Shown piece by piece: positions 42,180-53,749 of a DNA stretch of 64,000 nt. Origin of the DNA: Brachyhypopomus gauderio (taxonomy: Eukaryota > Chordata > Actinopteri > Gymnotiformes > Hypopomidae); contig NW_027506915.1 of NCBI RefSeq assembly GCF_052324685.1, positions 62,001-126,000 on the forward strand. The letters run 5' to 3'. The notes below the pieces were generated by a model that was given only the letters and a program-made list of their open reading frames with translations, did not search any database and was not told the DNA's origin. Position numbers and translations under genes: made by a program. Numbering within the stretch: position 1 is the first letter of the stretch; each line of letters begins with the position of its first letter.

Positions 42180-42651
42180 TTGAACTTTACATGACCGTCA
42201 GCTCTTGAGCACCGTTCACTCATCGTCAGGCAGACTTTTGGATTAAGCTGAACTTCCAGCTTTACATCTGCCTACCTGTGACTTCCTTGTCATTAATTAT
42301 TTTGTCTATGTCCTTGTTAATGATGAAAAAAAAAACACCAATTAAAGCCACTCAGCCTTTCCTTTCTCTCTCTCTCTATGTGACATCACAATAGATTTTC
42401 TCAAAAAGCAATTCAAATTGTTCTAACCATTGGTGGGACCAACCCGTGGCCTTTTACCATCCACGTGTCCAAAATGCAGTACGCATGCCAATGTTGTTAA
42501 CAGACATACGTGTTGGTAGCTCTACATGTCCAACTGGTACAGTGTGAGGTTTCCTCTTTGGTGGACCTTAAAGAGTTGAAAAAGCCACAACCGAACTGGT
42601 ATCTTTGTCAACGTCCTTGTTTCTGGATCTATGCTGCATGTGCGTCAGAAT

Positions 42652-42738
42652 CCTTCGGTAGCTCATATGGTAGAGCGGAGGACTGTAGAGGTTAAAGCAG
42701 CAATCCTTAGGCCACCGGTTCAAATCCGGTTCGAAGGA
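42652..42738 (+). tRNA. tRNA-Tyr-GTA: tRNA-Tyr(GTA), T15
   Basis: Unit 44. G15T at 42666; T8 follows. Confidence 0.9.
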
Positions 42739-42801
42739 AGCTTCTTTTTTTTCCAGGATATTACTGCCCTTAATGTCATGATGAGCAAAAAGTTTTCTGT
42801 T

Positions 42802-42873
42802 TTCCCTGACCGGGAATCGAACCCGGGCCACGGCGGTGAGAGCGCCGAATCCTAGCCACTAGACCATCAGGGA
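42802..42873 (-). tRNA. tRNA-Glu-CTC: tRNA-Glu(CTC), U44 (W)
   Basis: Unit 45, cassette W. Confidence 0.95.
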
Positions 42874-43077
42874 CAGCTATGTTATGCTAATGAATGAAGA
42901 CTTTTACATGAGTTCTGGCTGGCCGTTATTCATGAGTGAAGAAAGACCAGAATGTGGGTTATTCGTGACCACACCAGAACATGTGGACCTTTTTGTGTCA
43001 AGACTGTCAAATGCTTCCCATGTCAGAGGTCAAGAATATCTGGACATGTTCTGAATCACAGAGCAAGGCTAAACGTA

Positions 43078-43150
43078 GCCTGGATAGCTCAGTCGGTAGA
43101 GCATCAGACTTTTAATCTGAGGGTCCAGGGTTCAAGTCCCTGTTCAGGCG
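43078..43150 (+). tRNA. tRNA-Lys-TTT: tRNA-Lys(TTT)
   Basis: Unit 45, cassette W. Confidence 0.97.
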
Positions 43151-43622
43151 TTGAACTTTACATGACCGTCAGCTCTTGAGCACCGTTCAGTCATCGTCAG
43201 GCAGGCTTTTGGATTAAGCTGAACTTCCAGCTTTACGTCTGCCTACCTGTGATTTCCTTGTCATTAATTATTTTGTCTATGTCCTTGTTAATGATGACAA
43301 AAAAAACAACAATTAAAGCCACTCAGCCTTTCCTTTCTCTCTCTCTCTATGTGACATCACAATAGATTTTCTCAAAAAGCAATTCAAATTGTTCTAACCA
43401 TTGGTGGGACCAACCCGTGGCCTTTTACCATCCACGTGTCCAAAATGCAGTACGCATGCCAATGTTGTTAACAGACATACGTGTTGGTAGCTCTACATGT
43501 CCAACTGGTACAGTGTGAGGTTTCCTCTTTGGTGGACCTTAAAGAGTTGAAAAAGCCACAACCGAACTGGTATCTTTGTCAACGTCCTTGTTTCTGGATC
43601 TATGCTGCATGTGCGTCAGAAT

Positions 43623-43709
43623 CCTTCGGTAGCTCAGATGGTAGAGCGGAGGACTGTAGAGGTTAAAGCAGCAATCCTTAGGCCACCGGTTCAAATCCGG
43701 TTCGAAGGA
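43623..43709 (+). tRNA. tRNA-Tyr-GTA: tRNA-Tyr(GTA)
   Basis: Unit 45, consensus. Confidence 0.97.
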
Positions 43710-43771
43710 AGCTTCTTTTTTTCCAGGATATTACTGCCTTTAATGTCATGATGAGCAAAAAGTTTTCTGTT

Positions 43772-43843
43772 TTCCCTGACCGGGAATCGAACCCAGGCCG
43801 CGGCGGTGAGAGCGCCGAATCCTAGCCACTAGACCATCAGGGA
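43772..43843 (-). tRNA. tRNA-Glu-CTC: tRNA-Glu(CTC), T50
   Basis: Unit 46, U50-G64 wobble form, as in unit 32. Confidence 0.94.
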
Positions 43844-44047
43844 CAGCGATGTTATGCTAATGGATGAAGGCTTTTACATGAGTTCTGGCTGGCCGTTATT
43901 CATGAGTGAAGAAAGACCAGAATGTGGGTTATTCGTGACCACACCAGAACATGTGGACCTTTTTGTGTCAAGACTGTCAAATGCTTCCCATGTCAGAGGT
44001 CAAGAATATCTGGACATGTTCTGAATCACAGAGCAAGGCTAAACGTA

Positions 44048-44120
44048 GCCTGGATAGCTCAGTCGGTAGAGCATCAGACTTTTAATCTGAGGGTCCAGGG
44101 TTCAAGTCCCTGTTCAGGCG
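44048..44120 (+). tRNA. tRNA-Lys-TTT: tRNA-Lys(TTT)
   Basis: Unit 46; spacer with (CT)7. Confidence 0.97.
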
Positions 44121-44594
44121 TTGAACTTTACATGACCGTCAGCTCTTGAGCACCGTTCACTCATCGTCAGGCAGACTTTTGGATTAAGCTGAACTTCCAG
44201 CTTTACATCTGCCTACCTGTGACTTCCTTGTCATTAATTATTTTGTCTATGTCCTTGTTAATGATGAAAAAAAAAACACCAATTAAAGCCACTCAGCCTT
44301 TCCTTTCTCTCTCTCTCTCTATGTGACATCACAATAGATTTTCTCAAAAAGCAATTCAAATTGTTCTAACCATTGGTGGGACCAACCCGTGGCCTTTTAC
44401 CATCCACGTGTCCAAAATGCAGTACGCATGCCAATGTTGTTAACAGACATACGTGTTGGTAGCTCTACATGTCCAACTGGTACAGTGTGAGGTTTCCTCT
44501 TTGGTGGACCTTAAAGAGTTGAAAAAGCCACAACCGAACTGGTATCTTTGTCAACGTCCTTGTTTCTGGATCTATGCTGCATGTGCGTCAGAAT

Positions 44595-44681
44595 CCTTCG
44601 GTAGCTCAGATGGTAGAGCGGAGGACTGTAGAGGTTAAAGCAGCAATCCTTAGGCCACCGGTTCAAATCCGGTTCGAAGGA
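44595..44681 (+). tRNA. tRNA-Tyr-GTA: tRNA-Tyr(GTA)
   Basis: Unit 46, consensus. Confidence 0.97.
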
Positions 44682-44743
44682 AGCTTCTTTTTTTCCAGGA
44701 TATTACTGCCTTTAATGTCATGATGAGCAAAAAGTTTTCTGTT

Positions 44744-44815
44744 TTCCCTGACCGGGAATCGAACCCGGGCCGCGGCGGTGAGAGCGCCGAATCCTAGCCA
44801 CTAGACCATCAGGGA
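44744..44815 (-). tRNA. tRNA-Glu-CTC: tRNA-Glu(CTC)
   Basis: Unit 47, G40. Confidence 0.97.
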
Positions 44816-45019
44816 CAGCGATGTTATGCTAATGGATGAAGGCTTTTACATGAGTTCTGGCTGGCCGTTATTCATGAGTGAAGAAAGACCAGAATGTGGG
44901 TTATTCGTGACCACACCAGAACATGTGGACCTTTTTGTGTCAAGACTGTCAAATGCTTCCCATGTCAGAGGTCAAGAATATCTGGACATGTTCTGAATCA
45001 CAGAGCAAGGCTAAACGTA

Positions 45020-45092
45020 GCCTGGATAGCTCAGTCGGTAGAGCATCAGACTTTTAATCTGAGGGTCCAGGGTTCAAGTCCCTGTTCAGGCG
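45020..45092 (+). tRNA. tRNA-Lys-TTT: tRNA-Lys(TTT)
   Basis: Unit 47, consensus. Confidence 0.97.
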
Positions 45093-45564
45093 TTGAACTT
45101 TACATGACCGTCAGCTCTTGAGCACCGTTCACTCATCGTCAGGCAGGCTTTTGGATTAAGCTGAACTTCCAGCTTTACGTCTGCCTACCTGTGACTTCCT
45201 TGTCATTAATTATTTTGTCTATGTCCTTGTTAATGATGACAAAAAAAACAACAATTAAAGCCACTCAGCCTTTCCTTTCTCTCTCTCTCTATGTGACATC
45301 ACAATAGATTTTCTCAAAAAGCAATTCAAATTGTTCTAACCATTGGTGGGACCAACCCGTGGCCTTTTACCATCCACGTGTCCAAAATGCAGTACGCATG
45401 CCAATGTTGTTAACAGACATACGTGTTGGTAGCTCTACATGTCCAACTGGTACAGTGTGAGGTTTCCTCTTTGGTGGACCTTAAAGAGTTGAAAAAGCCA
45501 CAACCGAACTGGTATCTTTGTCAACGTCCTTGTTTCTGGATCTATGCTGCATGTGCGTCAGAAT

Positions 45565-45651
45565 CCTTCGGTAGCTCAGATGGTAGAGCGGAGGACTGTA
45601 GAGGTTAAAGCAGCAATCCTTAGGCCACCGGTTCAAATCCGGTTCGAAGGA
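45565..45651 (+). tRNA. tRNA-Tyr-GTA: tRNA-Tyr(GTA)
   Basis: Unit 47, consensus. Confidence 0.97.
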
Positions 45652-45713
45652 AGCTTCTTTTTTTCCAGGATATTACTGCCTTTAATGTCATGATGAGCAA
45701 AAAGTTTTCTGTT

Positions 45714-45785
45714 TTCCCTGACCGGGAATCGAACCCGGGCCGCGGCGGTGAGAGCACCGAATCCTAGCCACTAGACCATCAGGGA
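45714..45785 (-). tRNA. tRNA-Glu-CTC: tRNA-Glu(CTC), T30
   Basis: Unit 48, U30-G40 wobble form. Confidence 0.95.
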
Positions 45786-45989
45786 CAGCGATGTTATGCT
45801 AATGGATGAAGGCTTTTACATGAGTTCTGGCTGGCCGTTATTCATGAGTGAAGAAAGACCAGAATGTGGGTTATTCGTGACCACACCAGAACATGTGGAC
45901 CTTTTTGTGTCAAGACTGTCAAATGCTTCCCATGTCAGAGGTCAAGAATATCTGGACATGTTCTGAATCACAGAGGAAGGCTAAACGTA

Positions 45990-46062
45990 GCCTGGATAGC
46001 TCAGTCGGTAGAGCATCAGACTTTTAATCTGAGGGTCCAGGGTTCAAGTCCCTGTTCAGGCG
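45990..46062 (+). tRNA. tRNA-Lys-TTT: tRNA-Lys(TTT)
   Basis: Unit 48; leader has 'gaggaagg' for 'gagcaagg'. Confidence 0.97.
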
Positions 46063-46534
46063 TTGAACTTTACATGACCGTCAGCTCTTGAGCACCGTTC
46101 ACTCATCGTCAGGCAGGCTTTTGGATTAAGCTGAACTTCCAGCTTTACATCTGCCTACCTGTGACTTCCTTGTCATTAATTATTTTGTCTATGTCCTTGT
46201 TAATGATGACAAAAAAAACAACAATTAAAGCCACTCAGCCTTTCCTTTCTCTCTCTCTCTATGTGACATCACAATAGATTTTCTCAAAAAGCAATTCAAA
46301 TTGTTCTAACCATTGGTGGGACCAACCCGTGGCCTTTTACCATCCACGTGTCCAAAATGCAGTACGCATGCCAATGTTGTTAACAGACATACGTGTTGGT
46401 AGCTCTACATGTCCAACTGGTACAGTGTGAGGTTTCCTCTTTGGTGGACCTTAAAGAGTTGAAAAAGCCACAACCGAACTGGTATCTTTGTCAACGTCCT
46501 TGTTTCTGGATCTATGCTGCATGTGCGTCAGAAT

Positions 46535-46621
46535 CCTTCGGTAGCTCAGATGGTAGAGCGGAGGACTGTAGAGGTTAAAGCAGCAATCCTTAGGCCACCG
46601 GTTCAAATCCGGTTCGAAGGA
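46535..46621 (+). tRNA. tRNA-Tyr-GTA: tRNA-Tyr(GTA)
   Basis: Unit 48, consensus. Confidence 0.97.
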
Positions 46622-46683
46622 AGCTTCTTTTTTTCCAGGATATTACTGCCTTTAATGTCATGATGAGCAAAAAGTTTTCTGTT

Positions 46684-46755
46684 TTCCCTGACCGGGAATC
46701 GAACCCGGGCCGCGGCGGTGAGAGCGCCGAATCCTAGCCACTAGACCATCAGGGA
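46684..46755 (-). tRNA. tRNA-Glu-CTC: tRNA-Glu(CTC)
   Basis: Unit 49, G40. Confidence 0.97.
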
Positions 46756-46959
46756 CAGCGATGTTATGCTAATGGATGAAGGCTTTTACATGAGTTCTGG
46801 CTGGCCGTTATTCATGAGTGAAGAAAGACCAGAATGTGGGTTATTCGTGACCACACCAGAACATGTGGACCTTTTTGTGTCAAGACTGTCAAATGCTTCC
46901 CATGTCAGAGGTCAAGAATATCTGGACATGTTCTGAATCACAGAGCAAGGCTAAACGTA

Positions 46960-47032
46960 GCCTGGATAGCTCAGTCGGTAGAGCATCAGACTTTTAATCT
47001 GAGGGTCCAGGGTTCAAGTCCCTGTTCAGGCG
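46960..47032 (+). tRNA. tRNA-Lys-TTT: tRNA-Lys(TTT)
   Basis: Unit 49, consensus. Confidence 0.97.
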
Positions 47033-47504
47033 TTGAACTTTACATGACCGTCAGCTCTTGAGCACCGTTCACTCATCGTCAGGCAGGCTTTTGGATTAAG
47101 CTGAACTTCCAGCTTTACGTCTGCCTACCTGTGACTTCCTTGTCATTAATTATTTTGTCTATGTCCTTGTTAATGATGACAAAAAAAACAACAATTAAAG
47201 CCACTCAGCCTTTCCTTTCTCTCTCTCTCTATGTGACATCACAATAGATTTTCTCAAAAAGCAATTCAAATTGTTCTAACCATTGGTGGGACCAACCCGT
47301 GGCCTTTTACCATCCACGTGTCCAAAATGCAGTACGCATGCCAATGTTGTTAACAGACATACGTGTTGGTAGCTCTACATGTCCAACTGGTACAGTGTGA
47401 GGTTTCCTCTTTGGTGGACCTTAAAGAGTTGAAAAAGCCACAACCGAACTGGTATCTTTGTCAACGTCCTTGTTTCTGGATCTATGCTGCATGTGCGTCA
47501 GAAT

Positions 47505-47591
47505 CCTTCGGTAGCTCAGATGGTAGAGCGGAGGACTGTAGAGGTTAAAGCAGCAATCCTTAGGCCACCGGTTCAAATCCGGTTCGAAGGA
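47505..47591 (+). tRNA. tRNA-Tyr-GTA: tRNA-Tyr(GTA)
   Basis: Unit 49, consensus. Confidence 0.97.
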
Positions 47592-47653
47592 AGCTTCTTT
47601 TTTTCCAGGATATTACTGCCTTTAATGTCATGATGAGCAAAAAGTTTTCTGTT

Positions 47654-47725
47654 TTCCCTGACCGGGAATCGAACCCGGGCCGCGGCGGTGAGAGCGCCGA
47701 ATCCTAGCCACTAGACCATCAGGGA
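47654..47725 (-). tRNA. tRNA-Glu-CTC: tRNA-Glu(CTC)
   Basis: Unit 50, G40. Confidence 0.97.
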
Positions 47726-47929
47726 CAGCGATGTTATGCTAATGGATGAAGGCTTTTACATGAGTTCTGGCTGGCCGTTATTCATGAGTGAAGAAAGACC
47801 AGAATGTGGGTTATTCGTGACCACACCAGAACATGTGGACCTTTTTGTGTCAAGACTGTCAAATGCTTCCCATGTCAGAGGTCAAGAATATCTGGACATG
47901 TTCTGAATCACAGAGCAAGGCTAAACGTA

Positions 47930-48002
47930 GCCTGGATAGCTCAGTCGGTAGAGCATCAGACTTTTAATCTGAGGGTCCAGGGTTCAAGTCCCTGTTCAGG
48001 CG
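47930..48002 (+). tRNA. tRNA-Lys-TTT: tRNA-Lys(TTT)
   Basis: Unit 50, consensus. Confidence 0.97.
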
Positions 48003-48474
48003 TTGAACTTTACATGACCGTCAGCTCTTGAGCACCGTTCACTCATCGTCAGGCAGGCTTTTGGATTAAGCTGAACTTCCAGCTTTACATCTGCCTACCT
48101 GTGACTTCCTTGTCATTAATTATTTTGTCTATGTCCTTGTTAATGATGACAAAAAAAACAACAATTAAAGCCACTCAGCCTTTCCTTTCTCTCTCTCTCT
48201 ATGTGACATCACAATAGATTTTCTCAAAAAGCAATTCAAATTGTTCTAACCATTGGTGGGACCAACCCGTGGCCTTTTACCATCCACGTGTCCAAAATGC
48301 AGTACGCATGCCAATGTTGTTAACAGACATACGTGTTGGTAGCTCTACATGTCCAACTGGTACAGTGTGAGGTTTCCTCTTTGGTGGACCTTAAAGAGTT
48401 GAAAAAGCCACAACCGAACTGGTATCTTTGTCAACGTCCTTGTTTCTGGATCTATGCTGCATGTGCGTCAGAAT

Positions 48475-48561
48475 CCTTCGGTAGCTCAGATGGTAGAGCG
48501 GAGGACTGTAGAGGTTAAAGCAGCAATCCTTAGGCCACCGGTTCAAATCCGGTTCGAAGGA
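48475..48561 (+). tRNA. tRNA-Tyr-GTA: tRNA-Tyr(GTA)
   Basis: Unit 50, consensus. Confidence 0.97.
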
Positions 48562-48623
48562 AGCTTCTTTTTTTCCAGGATATTACTGCCTTTAATGTCA
48601 TGATGAGCAAAAAGTTTTCTGTT

Positions 48624-48695
48624 TTCCCTGACCGGGAATCGAACCCGGGCCGCGGCGGTGAGAGCGCCGAATCCTAGCCACTAGACCATCAGGGA
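48624..48695 (-). tRNA. tRNA-Glu-CTC: tRNA-Glu(CTC)
   Basis: Unit 51, G40. Confidence 0.97.
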
Positions 48696-48899
48696 CAGCG
48701 ATGTTATGCTAATGGATGAAGGCTTTTACATGAGTTCTGGCTGGCCGTTATTCATGAGTGAAGAAAGACCAGAATGTGGGTTATTCGTGACCACACCAGA
48801 ACATGTGGACCTTTTTGTGTCAAGACTGTCAAATGCTTCCCATGTCAGAGGTCAAGAATATCTGGACATGTTCTGAATCACAGAGCAAGGCTAAACGTA

Positions 48900-48972
48900 G
48901 CCTGGATAGCTCAGTCGGTAGAGCATCAGACTTTTAATCTGAGGGTCCAGGGTTCAAGTCCCTGTTCAGGCG
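48900..48972 (+). tRNA. tRNA-Lys-TTT: tRNA-Lys(TTT)
   Basis: Unit 51; its spacer has a private 'ggtgagacc'. Confidence 0.97.
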
Positions 48973-49444
48973 TTGAACTTTACATGACCGTCAGCTCTTG
49001 AGCACCGTTCACTCATCGTCAGGCAGGCTTTTGGATTAAGCTGAACTTCCAGCTTTACGTCTGCCTACCTGTGACTTCCTTGTCATTAATTATTTTGTCT
49101 ATGTCCTTGTTAATGATGACAAAAAAAACAACAATTAAAGCCACTCAGCCTTTCCTTTCTCTCTCTCTCTATGTGACATCACAATAGATTTTCTCAAAAA
49201 GCAATTCAAATTGTTCTAACCATTGGTGAGACCAACCCGTGGCCTTTTACCATCCACGTGTCCAAAATGCAGTACGCATGCCAATGTTGTTAACAGACAT
49301 ACGTGTTGGTAGCTCTACATGTCCAACTGGTACAGTGTGAGGTTTCCTCTTTGGTGGACCTTAAAGAGTTGAAAAAGCCACAACCGAACTGGTATCTTTG
49401 TCAACGTCCTTGTTTCTGGATCTATGCTGCATGTGCGTCAGAAT

Positions 49445-49531
49445 CCTTCGGTAGCTCAGATGGTAGAGCGGAGGACTGTAGAGGTTAAAGCAGCAATCCT
49501 TAGGCCACCGGTTCAAATCCGGTTCGAAGGA
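49445..49531 (+). tRNA. tRNA-Tyr-GTA: tRNA-Tyr(GTA)
   Basis: Unit 51, consensus. Confidence 0.97.
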
Positions 49532-49593
49532 AGCTTCTTTTTTTCCAGGATATTACTGCCTTTAATGTCATGATGAGCAAAAAGTTTTCTGTT

Positions 49594-49665
49594 TTCCCTG
49601 ACCGGGAATCGAACCCGGGCCGCGGCGGTGAGAGCGCCGAATCCTAGCCACTAGACCATCAGGGA
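49594..49665 (-). tRNA. tRNA-Glu-CTC: tRNA-Glu(CTC)
   Basis: Unit 52, G40. Confidence 0.97.
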
Positions 49666-49869
49666 CAGCGATGTTATGCTAATGGATGAAGGCTTTTACA
49701 TGAGTTCTGGCTGGCCGTTATTCATGAGTGAAGAAAGACCAGAATGTGGGTTATTCGTGACCACACCAGAACATGTGGACCTTTTTGTGTCAAGACTGTC
49801 AAATGCTTCCCATGTCAGAGGTCAAGAATATCTGGACATGTTCTGAATCACAGAGCAAGGCTAAACGTA

Positions 49870-49942
49870 GCCTGGATAGCTCAGTCGGTAGAGCATCAGA
49901 CTTTTAATCTGAGGGTCCAGGGTTCAAGTCCCTGTTCAGGCG
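49870..49942 (+). tRNA. tRNA-Lys-TTT: tRNA-Lys(TTT)
   Basis: Unit 52, consensus. Confidence 0.97.
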
Positions 49943-50414
49943 TTGAACTTTACATGACCGTCAGCTCTTGAGCACCGTTCACTCATCGTCAGGCAGACTT
50001 TTGGATTAAGCTGAACTTCCAGCTTTACATCTGCCTACCTGTGACTTCCTTGTCATTAATTATTTTGTCTATGTCCTTGTTAATGATGACAAAAAAAACA
50101 ACAATTAAAGCCACTCAGCCTTTCCTTTCTCTCTCTCTCTATGTGACATCACAATAGATTTTCTCAAAAAGCAATTCAAATTGTTCTAACCATTGGTGGG
50201 ACCAACCCGTGGCCTTTTACTATCCACGTGTCCAAAATGCAGTACGCATGCCAATGTTGTTAACAGACATACGTGTTGGTAGCTCTAAATGTCCAACTGG
50301 TACAGTGTGAGGTTTCCTCTTTGGTGGACCTTAAAGAGTTGAAAAAGCCACAACCGAACTGGTATCTTTGTCAACGTCCTTGTTTCTGGATCTATGCTGC
50401 ATGTGCGTCAGAAT

Positions 50415-50501
50415 CCTTCGGTAGCTCAGATGGTAGAGCGGAGGACTGTAGAGGTTAAAGCAGCAATCCTTAGGCCACCGGTTCAAATCCGGTTCGAAGG
50501 A
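50415..50501 (+). tRNA. tRNA-Tyr-GTA: tRNA-Tyr(GTA)
   Basis: Unit 52; upstream spacer has two private changes ('actatcc', 'ctaaatg'), E-box intact. Confidence 0.97.
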
Positions 50502-50563
50502 AGCTTCTTTTTTTCCAGGATATTACTGCCTTTAATGTCATGATGAGCAAAAAGTTTTCTGTT

Positions 50564-50635
50564 TTCCCTGACCGGGAATCGAACCCGGGCCGCGGCGGTG
50601 AGAGCGCCGAATCCTAGCCACTAGACTATCAGGGA
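50564..50635 (-). tRNA. tRNA-Glu-CTC: tRNA-Glu(CTC), A9
   Basis: Unit 53. Same G9-to-A change as unit 23 (plus-strand 50627), again in the unit just before a W cassette. Confidence 0.93.
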
Positions 50636-50839
50636 CAGCGATGTTATGCTAATGGATGAAGGCTTTTACATGAGTTCTGGCTGGCCGTTATTCATGAGTG
50701 AAGAAAGACCAGAATGTGGGTTATTCGTGACCACACCAGAACATGTGGACCTTTTTGTGTCAAGACTGTCAAATGCTTCCCATGTCAGAGGTCAAGAATA
50801 TCTGGACATGTTCTGAATCACAGAGCAAGGCTAAACGTA

Positions 50840-50912
50840 GCCTGGATAGCTCAGTCGGTAGAGCATCAGACTTTTAATCTGAGGGTCCAGGGTTCAAGTC
50901 CCTGTTCAGGCG
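50840..50912 (+). tRNA. tRNA-Lys-TTT: tRNA-Lys(TTT)
   Basis: Unit 53, consensus. Confidence 0.97.
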
Positions 50913-51383
50913 TTGAACTTTACATGACCGTCAGCTCTTGAGCACCGTTCACTCATCGTCAGGCAGACTTTTGGATTAAGCTGAACTTCCAGCTTTACAT
51001 CTGCCTACCTGTGACTTCCTTGTCATTAATTATTTTGTCTATGTCCTTGTTAATGATGAAAAAAAAACACCAATTAAAGCCACTCAGCCTTTCCTTTCTC
51101 TCTCTCTCTATGTGACATCACAATAGATTTTCTCAAAAAGCAATTCAAATTGTTCTAACCATTGGTGGGACCAACCCGTGGCCTTTTACCATCCACGTGT
51201 CCAAAATGCAGTACGCATGCCAATGTTGTTAACAGACATACGTGTTGGTAGCTCTACATGTCCAACTGGTACAGTGTGAGGTTTCCTCTTTGGTGGACCT
51301 TAAAGAGTTGAAAAAGCCACAACCGAACTGGTATCTTTGTCAACGTCCTTGTTTCTGGATCTATGCTGCATGTGCGTCAGAAT

Positions 51384-51470
51384 CCTTCGGTAGCTCAGAT
51401 GGTAGAGCGGAGGACTGTAGAGGTTAAAGCAGCAATCCTTAGGCCACCGGTTCAAATCCGGTTCGAAGGA
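51384..51470 (+). tRNA. tRNA-Tyr-GTA: tRNA-Tyr(GTA)
   Basis: Unit 53, G15 normal; T8 follows. Confidence 0.97.
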
Positions 51471-51533
51471 AGCTTCTTTTTTTTCCAGGATATTACTGCC
51501 CTTAATGTCATGATGAGCAAAAAGTTTTCTGTT

Positions 51534-51605
51534 TTCCCTGACCGGGAATCGAACCCGGGCCACGGCGGTGAGAGCGCCGAATCCTAGCCACTAGACCATC
51601 AGGGA
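51534..51605 (-). tRNA. tRNA-Glu-CTC: tRNA-Glu(CTC), U44 (W)
   Basis: Unit 54, cassette W. Confidence 0.95.
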
Positions 51606-51809
51606 CAGCTATGTTATGCTAATGAATGAAGACTTTTACATGAGTTCTGGCTGGCCGTTATTCATGAGTGAAGAAAGACCAGAATGTGGGTTATTCGTGA
51701 CCACACCAGAACATGTGGACCTTTTTGTGTCAAGACTGTCAAATGCTTCCCATGTCAGAGGTCAAGAATATCTGGACATGTTCTGAATCACAGAGCAAGG
51801 CTAAACGTA

Positions 51810-51882
51810 GCCTGGATAGCTCAGTCGGTAGAGCATCAGACTTTTAATCTGAGGGTCCAGGGTTCAAGTCCCTGTTCAGGCG
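51810..51882 (+). tRNA. tRNA-Lys-TTT: tRNA-Lys(TTT)
   Basis: Unit 54, cassette W. Confidence 0.97.
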
Positions 51883-52354
51883 TTGAACTTTACATGACCG
51901 TCAGCTCTTGAGCACCGTTCAGTCATCGTCAGGCAGGCTTTTGGATTAAGCTGAACTTCCAGCTTTACGTCTGCCTACCTGTGATTTCCTTGTCATTAAT
52001 TATTTTGTCTATGTCCTTGTTAATGATGACAAAAAAAACAACAATTAAAGCCACTCAGCCTTTCCTTTCTCTCTCTCTCTATGTGACATCACAATAGATT
52101 TTCTCAAAAAGCAATTCAAATTGTTCTAACCATTGGTGGGACCAACCCGTGGCCTTTTACCATCCACGTGTCCAAAATGCAGTACGCATGCCAATGTTGT
52201 TAACAGACATACGTGTTGGTAGCTCTACATGTCCAACTGGTACAGTGTGAGGTTTCCTCTTTGGTGGACCTTAAAGAGTTGAAAAAGCCACAACCGAACT
52301 GGTATCTTTGTCAACGTCCTTGTTTCTGGATCTATGCTGCATGTGCGTCAGAAT

Positions 52355-52441
52355 CCTTCGGTAGCTCAGATGGTAGAGCGGAGGACTGTAGAGGTTAAAG
52401 CAGCAATCCTTAGGCCACCGGTTCAAATCCGGTTCGAAGGA
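52355..52441 (+). tRNA. tRNA-Tyr-GTA: tRNA-Tyr(GTA)
   Basis: Unit 54, consensus. Confidence 0.97.
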
Positions 52442-52503
52442 AGCTTCTTTTTTTCCAGGATATTACTGCCTTTAATGTCATGATGAGCAAAAAGTTTTCT
52501 GTT

Positions 52504-52575
52504 TTCCCTGACCGGGAATCGAACCCGGGCCGCGGCGGTGAGAGCGCCGAATCCTAGCCACTAGACCATCAGGGA
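52504..52575 (-). tRNA. tRNA-Glu-CTC: tRNA-Glu(CTC)
   Basis: Unit 55, G40. Confidence 0.97.
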
Positions 52576-52779
52576 CAGCGATGTTATGCTAATGGATGAA
52601 GGCTTTTACATGAGTTCTGGCTGGCCGTTATTCATGAGTGAAGAAAGACCAGAATGTGGGTTATTCGTGACCACACCAGAACATGTGGACCTTTTTGTGT
52701 CAAGACTGTCAAATGCTTCCCATGTCAGAGGTCAAGAATATCTGGACATGTTCTGAATCACAGAGCAAGGCTAAACGTA

Positions 52780-52852
52780 GCCTGGATAGCTCAGTCGGTA
52801 GAGCATCAGACTTTTAATCTGAGGGTCCAGGGTTCAAGTCCCTGTTCAGGCG
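52780..52852 (+). tRNA. tRNA-Lys-TTT: tRNA-Lys(TTT)
   Basis: Unit 55, consensus. Confidence 0.97.
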
Positions 52853-53324
52853 TTGAACTTTACATGACCGTCAGCTCTTGAGCACCGTTCACTCATCGTC
52901 AGGCAGGCTTTTGGATTAAGCTGAACTTCCAGCTTTACATCTGCCTACCTGTGACTTCCTTGTCATTAATTATTTTGTCTATGTCCTTGTTAATGATGAC
53001 AAAAAAAACAACAATTAAAGCCACTCAGCCTTTCCTTTCTCTCTCTCTCTATGTGACATCACAATAGATTTTCTCAAAAAGCAATTCAAATTGTTCTAAC
53101 CATTGGTGGGACCAACCCGTGGCCTTTTACCATCCACGTGTCCAAAATGCAGTACGCATGCCAATGTTGTTAACAGACATACGTGTTGGTAGCTCTACAT
53201 GTCCAACTGGTACAGTGTGAGGTTTCCTCTTTGGTGGACCTTAAAGAGTTGAAAAAGCCACAACCGAACTGGTATCTTTGTCAACGTCCTTGTTTCTGGA
53301 TCTATGCTGCATGTGCGTCAGAAT

Positions 53325-53411
53325 CCTTCGGTAGCTCAGATGGTAGAGCGGAGGACTGTAGAGGTTAAAGCAGCAATCCTTAGGCCACCGGTTCAAATCC
53401 GGTTCGAAGGA
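53325..53411 (+). tRNA. tRNA-Tyr-GTA: tRNA-Tyr(GTA)
   Basis: Unit 55, consensus. Confidence 0.97.
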
Positions 53412-53473
53412 AGCTTCTTTTTTTCCAGGATATTACTGCCTTTAATGTCATGATGAGCAAAAAGTTTTCTGTT

Positions 53474-53545
53474 TTCCCTGACCGGGAATCGAACCCGGGC
53501 CGCGGCGGTGAGAGCGCCGAATCCTAGCCACTAGACCATCAGGGA
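53474..53545 (-). tRNA. tRNA-Glu-CTC: tRNA-Glu(CTC)
   Basis: Unit 56, G40. Confidence 0.97.
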
Positions 53546-53749
53546 CAGCGATGTTATGCTAATGGATGAAGGCTTTTACATGAGTTCTGGCTGGCCGTTA
53601 TTCATGAGTGAAGAAAGACCAGAATGTGGGTTATTCGTGACCACACCAGAACATGTGGACCTTTTTGTGTCAAGACTGTCAAATGCTTCCCATGTCAGAG
53701 GTCAAGAATATCTGGACATGTTCTGAATCACAGAGCAAGGCTAAACGTA

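Larger units (their letters stand above)
42745..43253. repeat. Variant cassette W (unit 45)
   Basis: All W markers present; 5 units after the previous copy, preceded by the last G15T Tyr gene. Confidence 0.87.
51477..51985. repeat. Variant cassette W (unit 54)
   Basis: All W markers present; 9 units (8,732 bp) after the previous copy. The Tyr gene before it has the normal G15. Confidence 0.87.
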
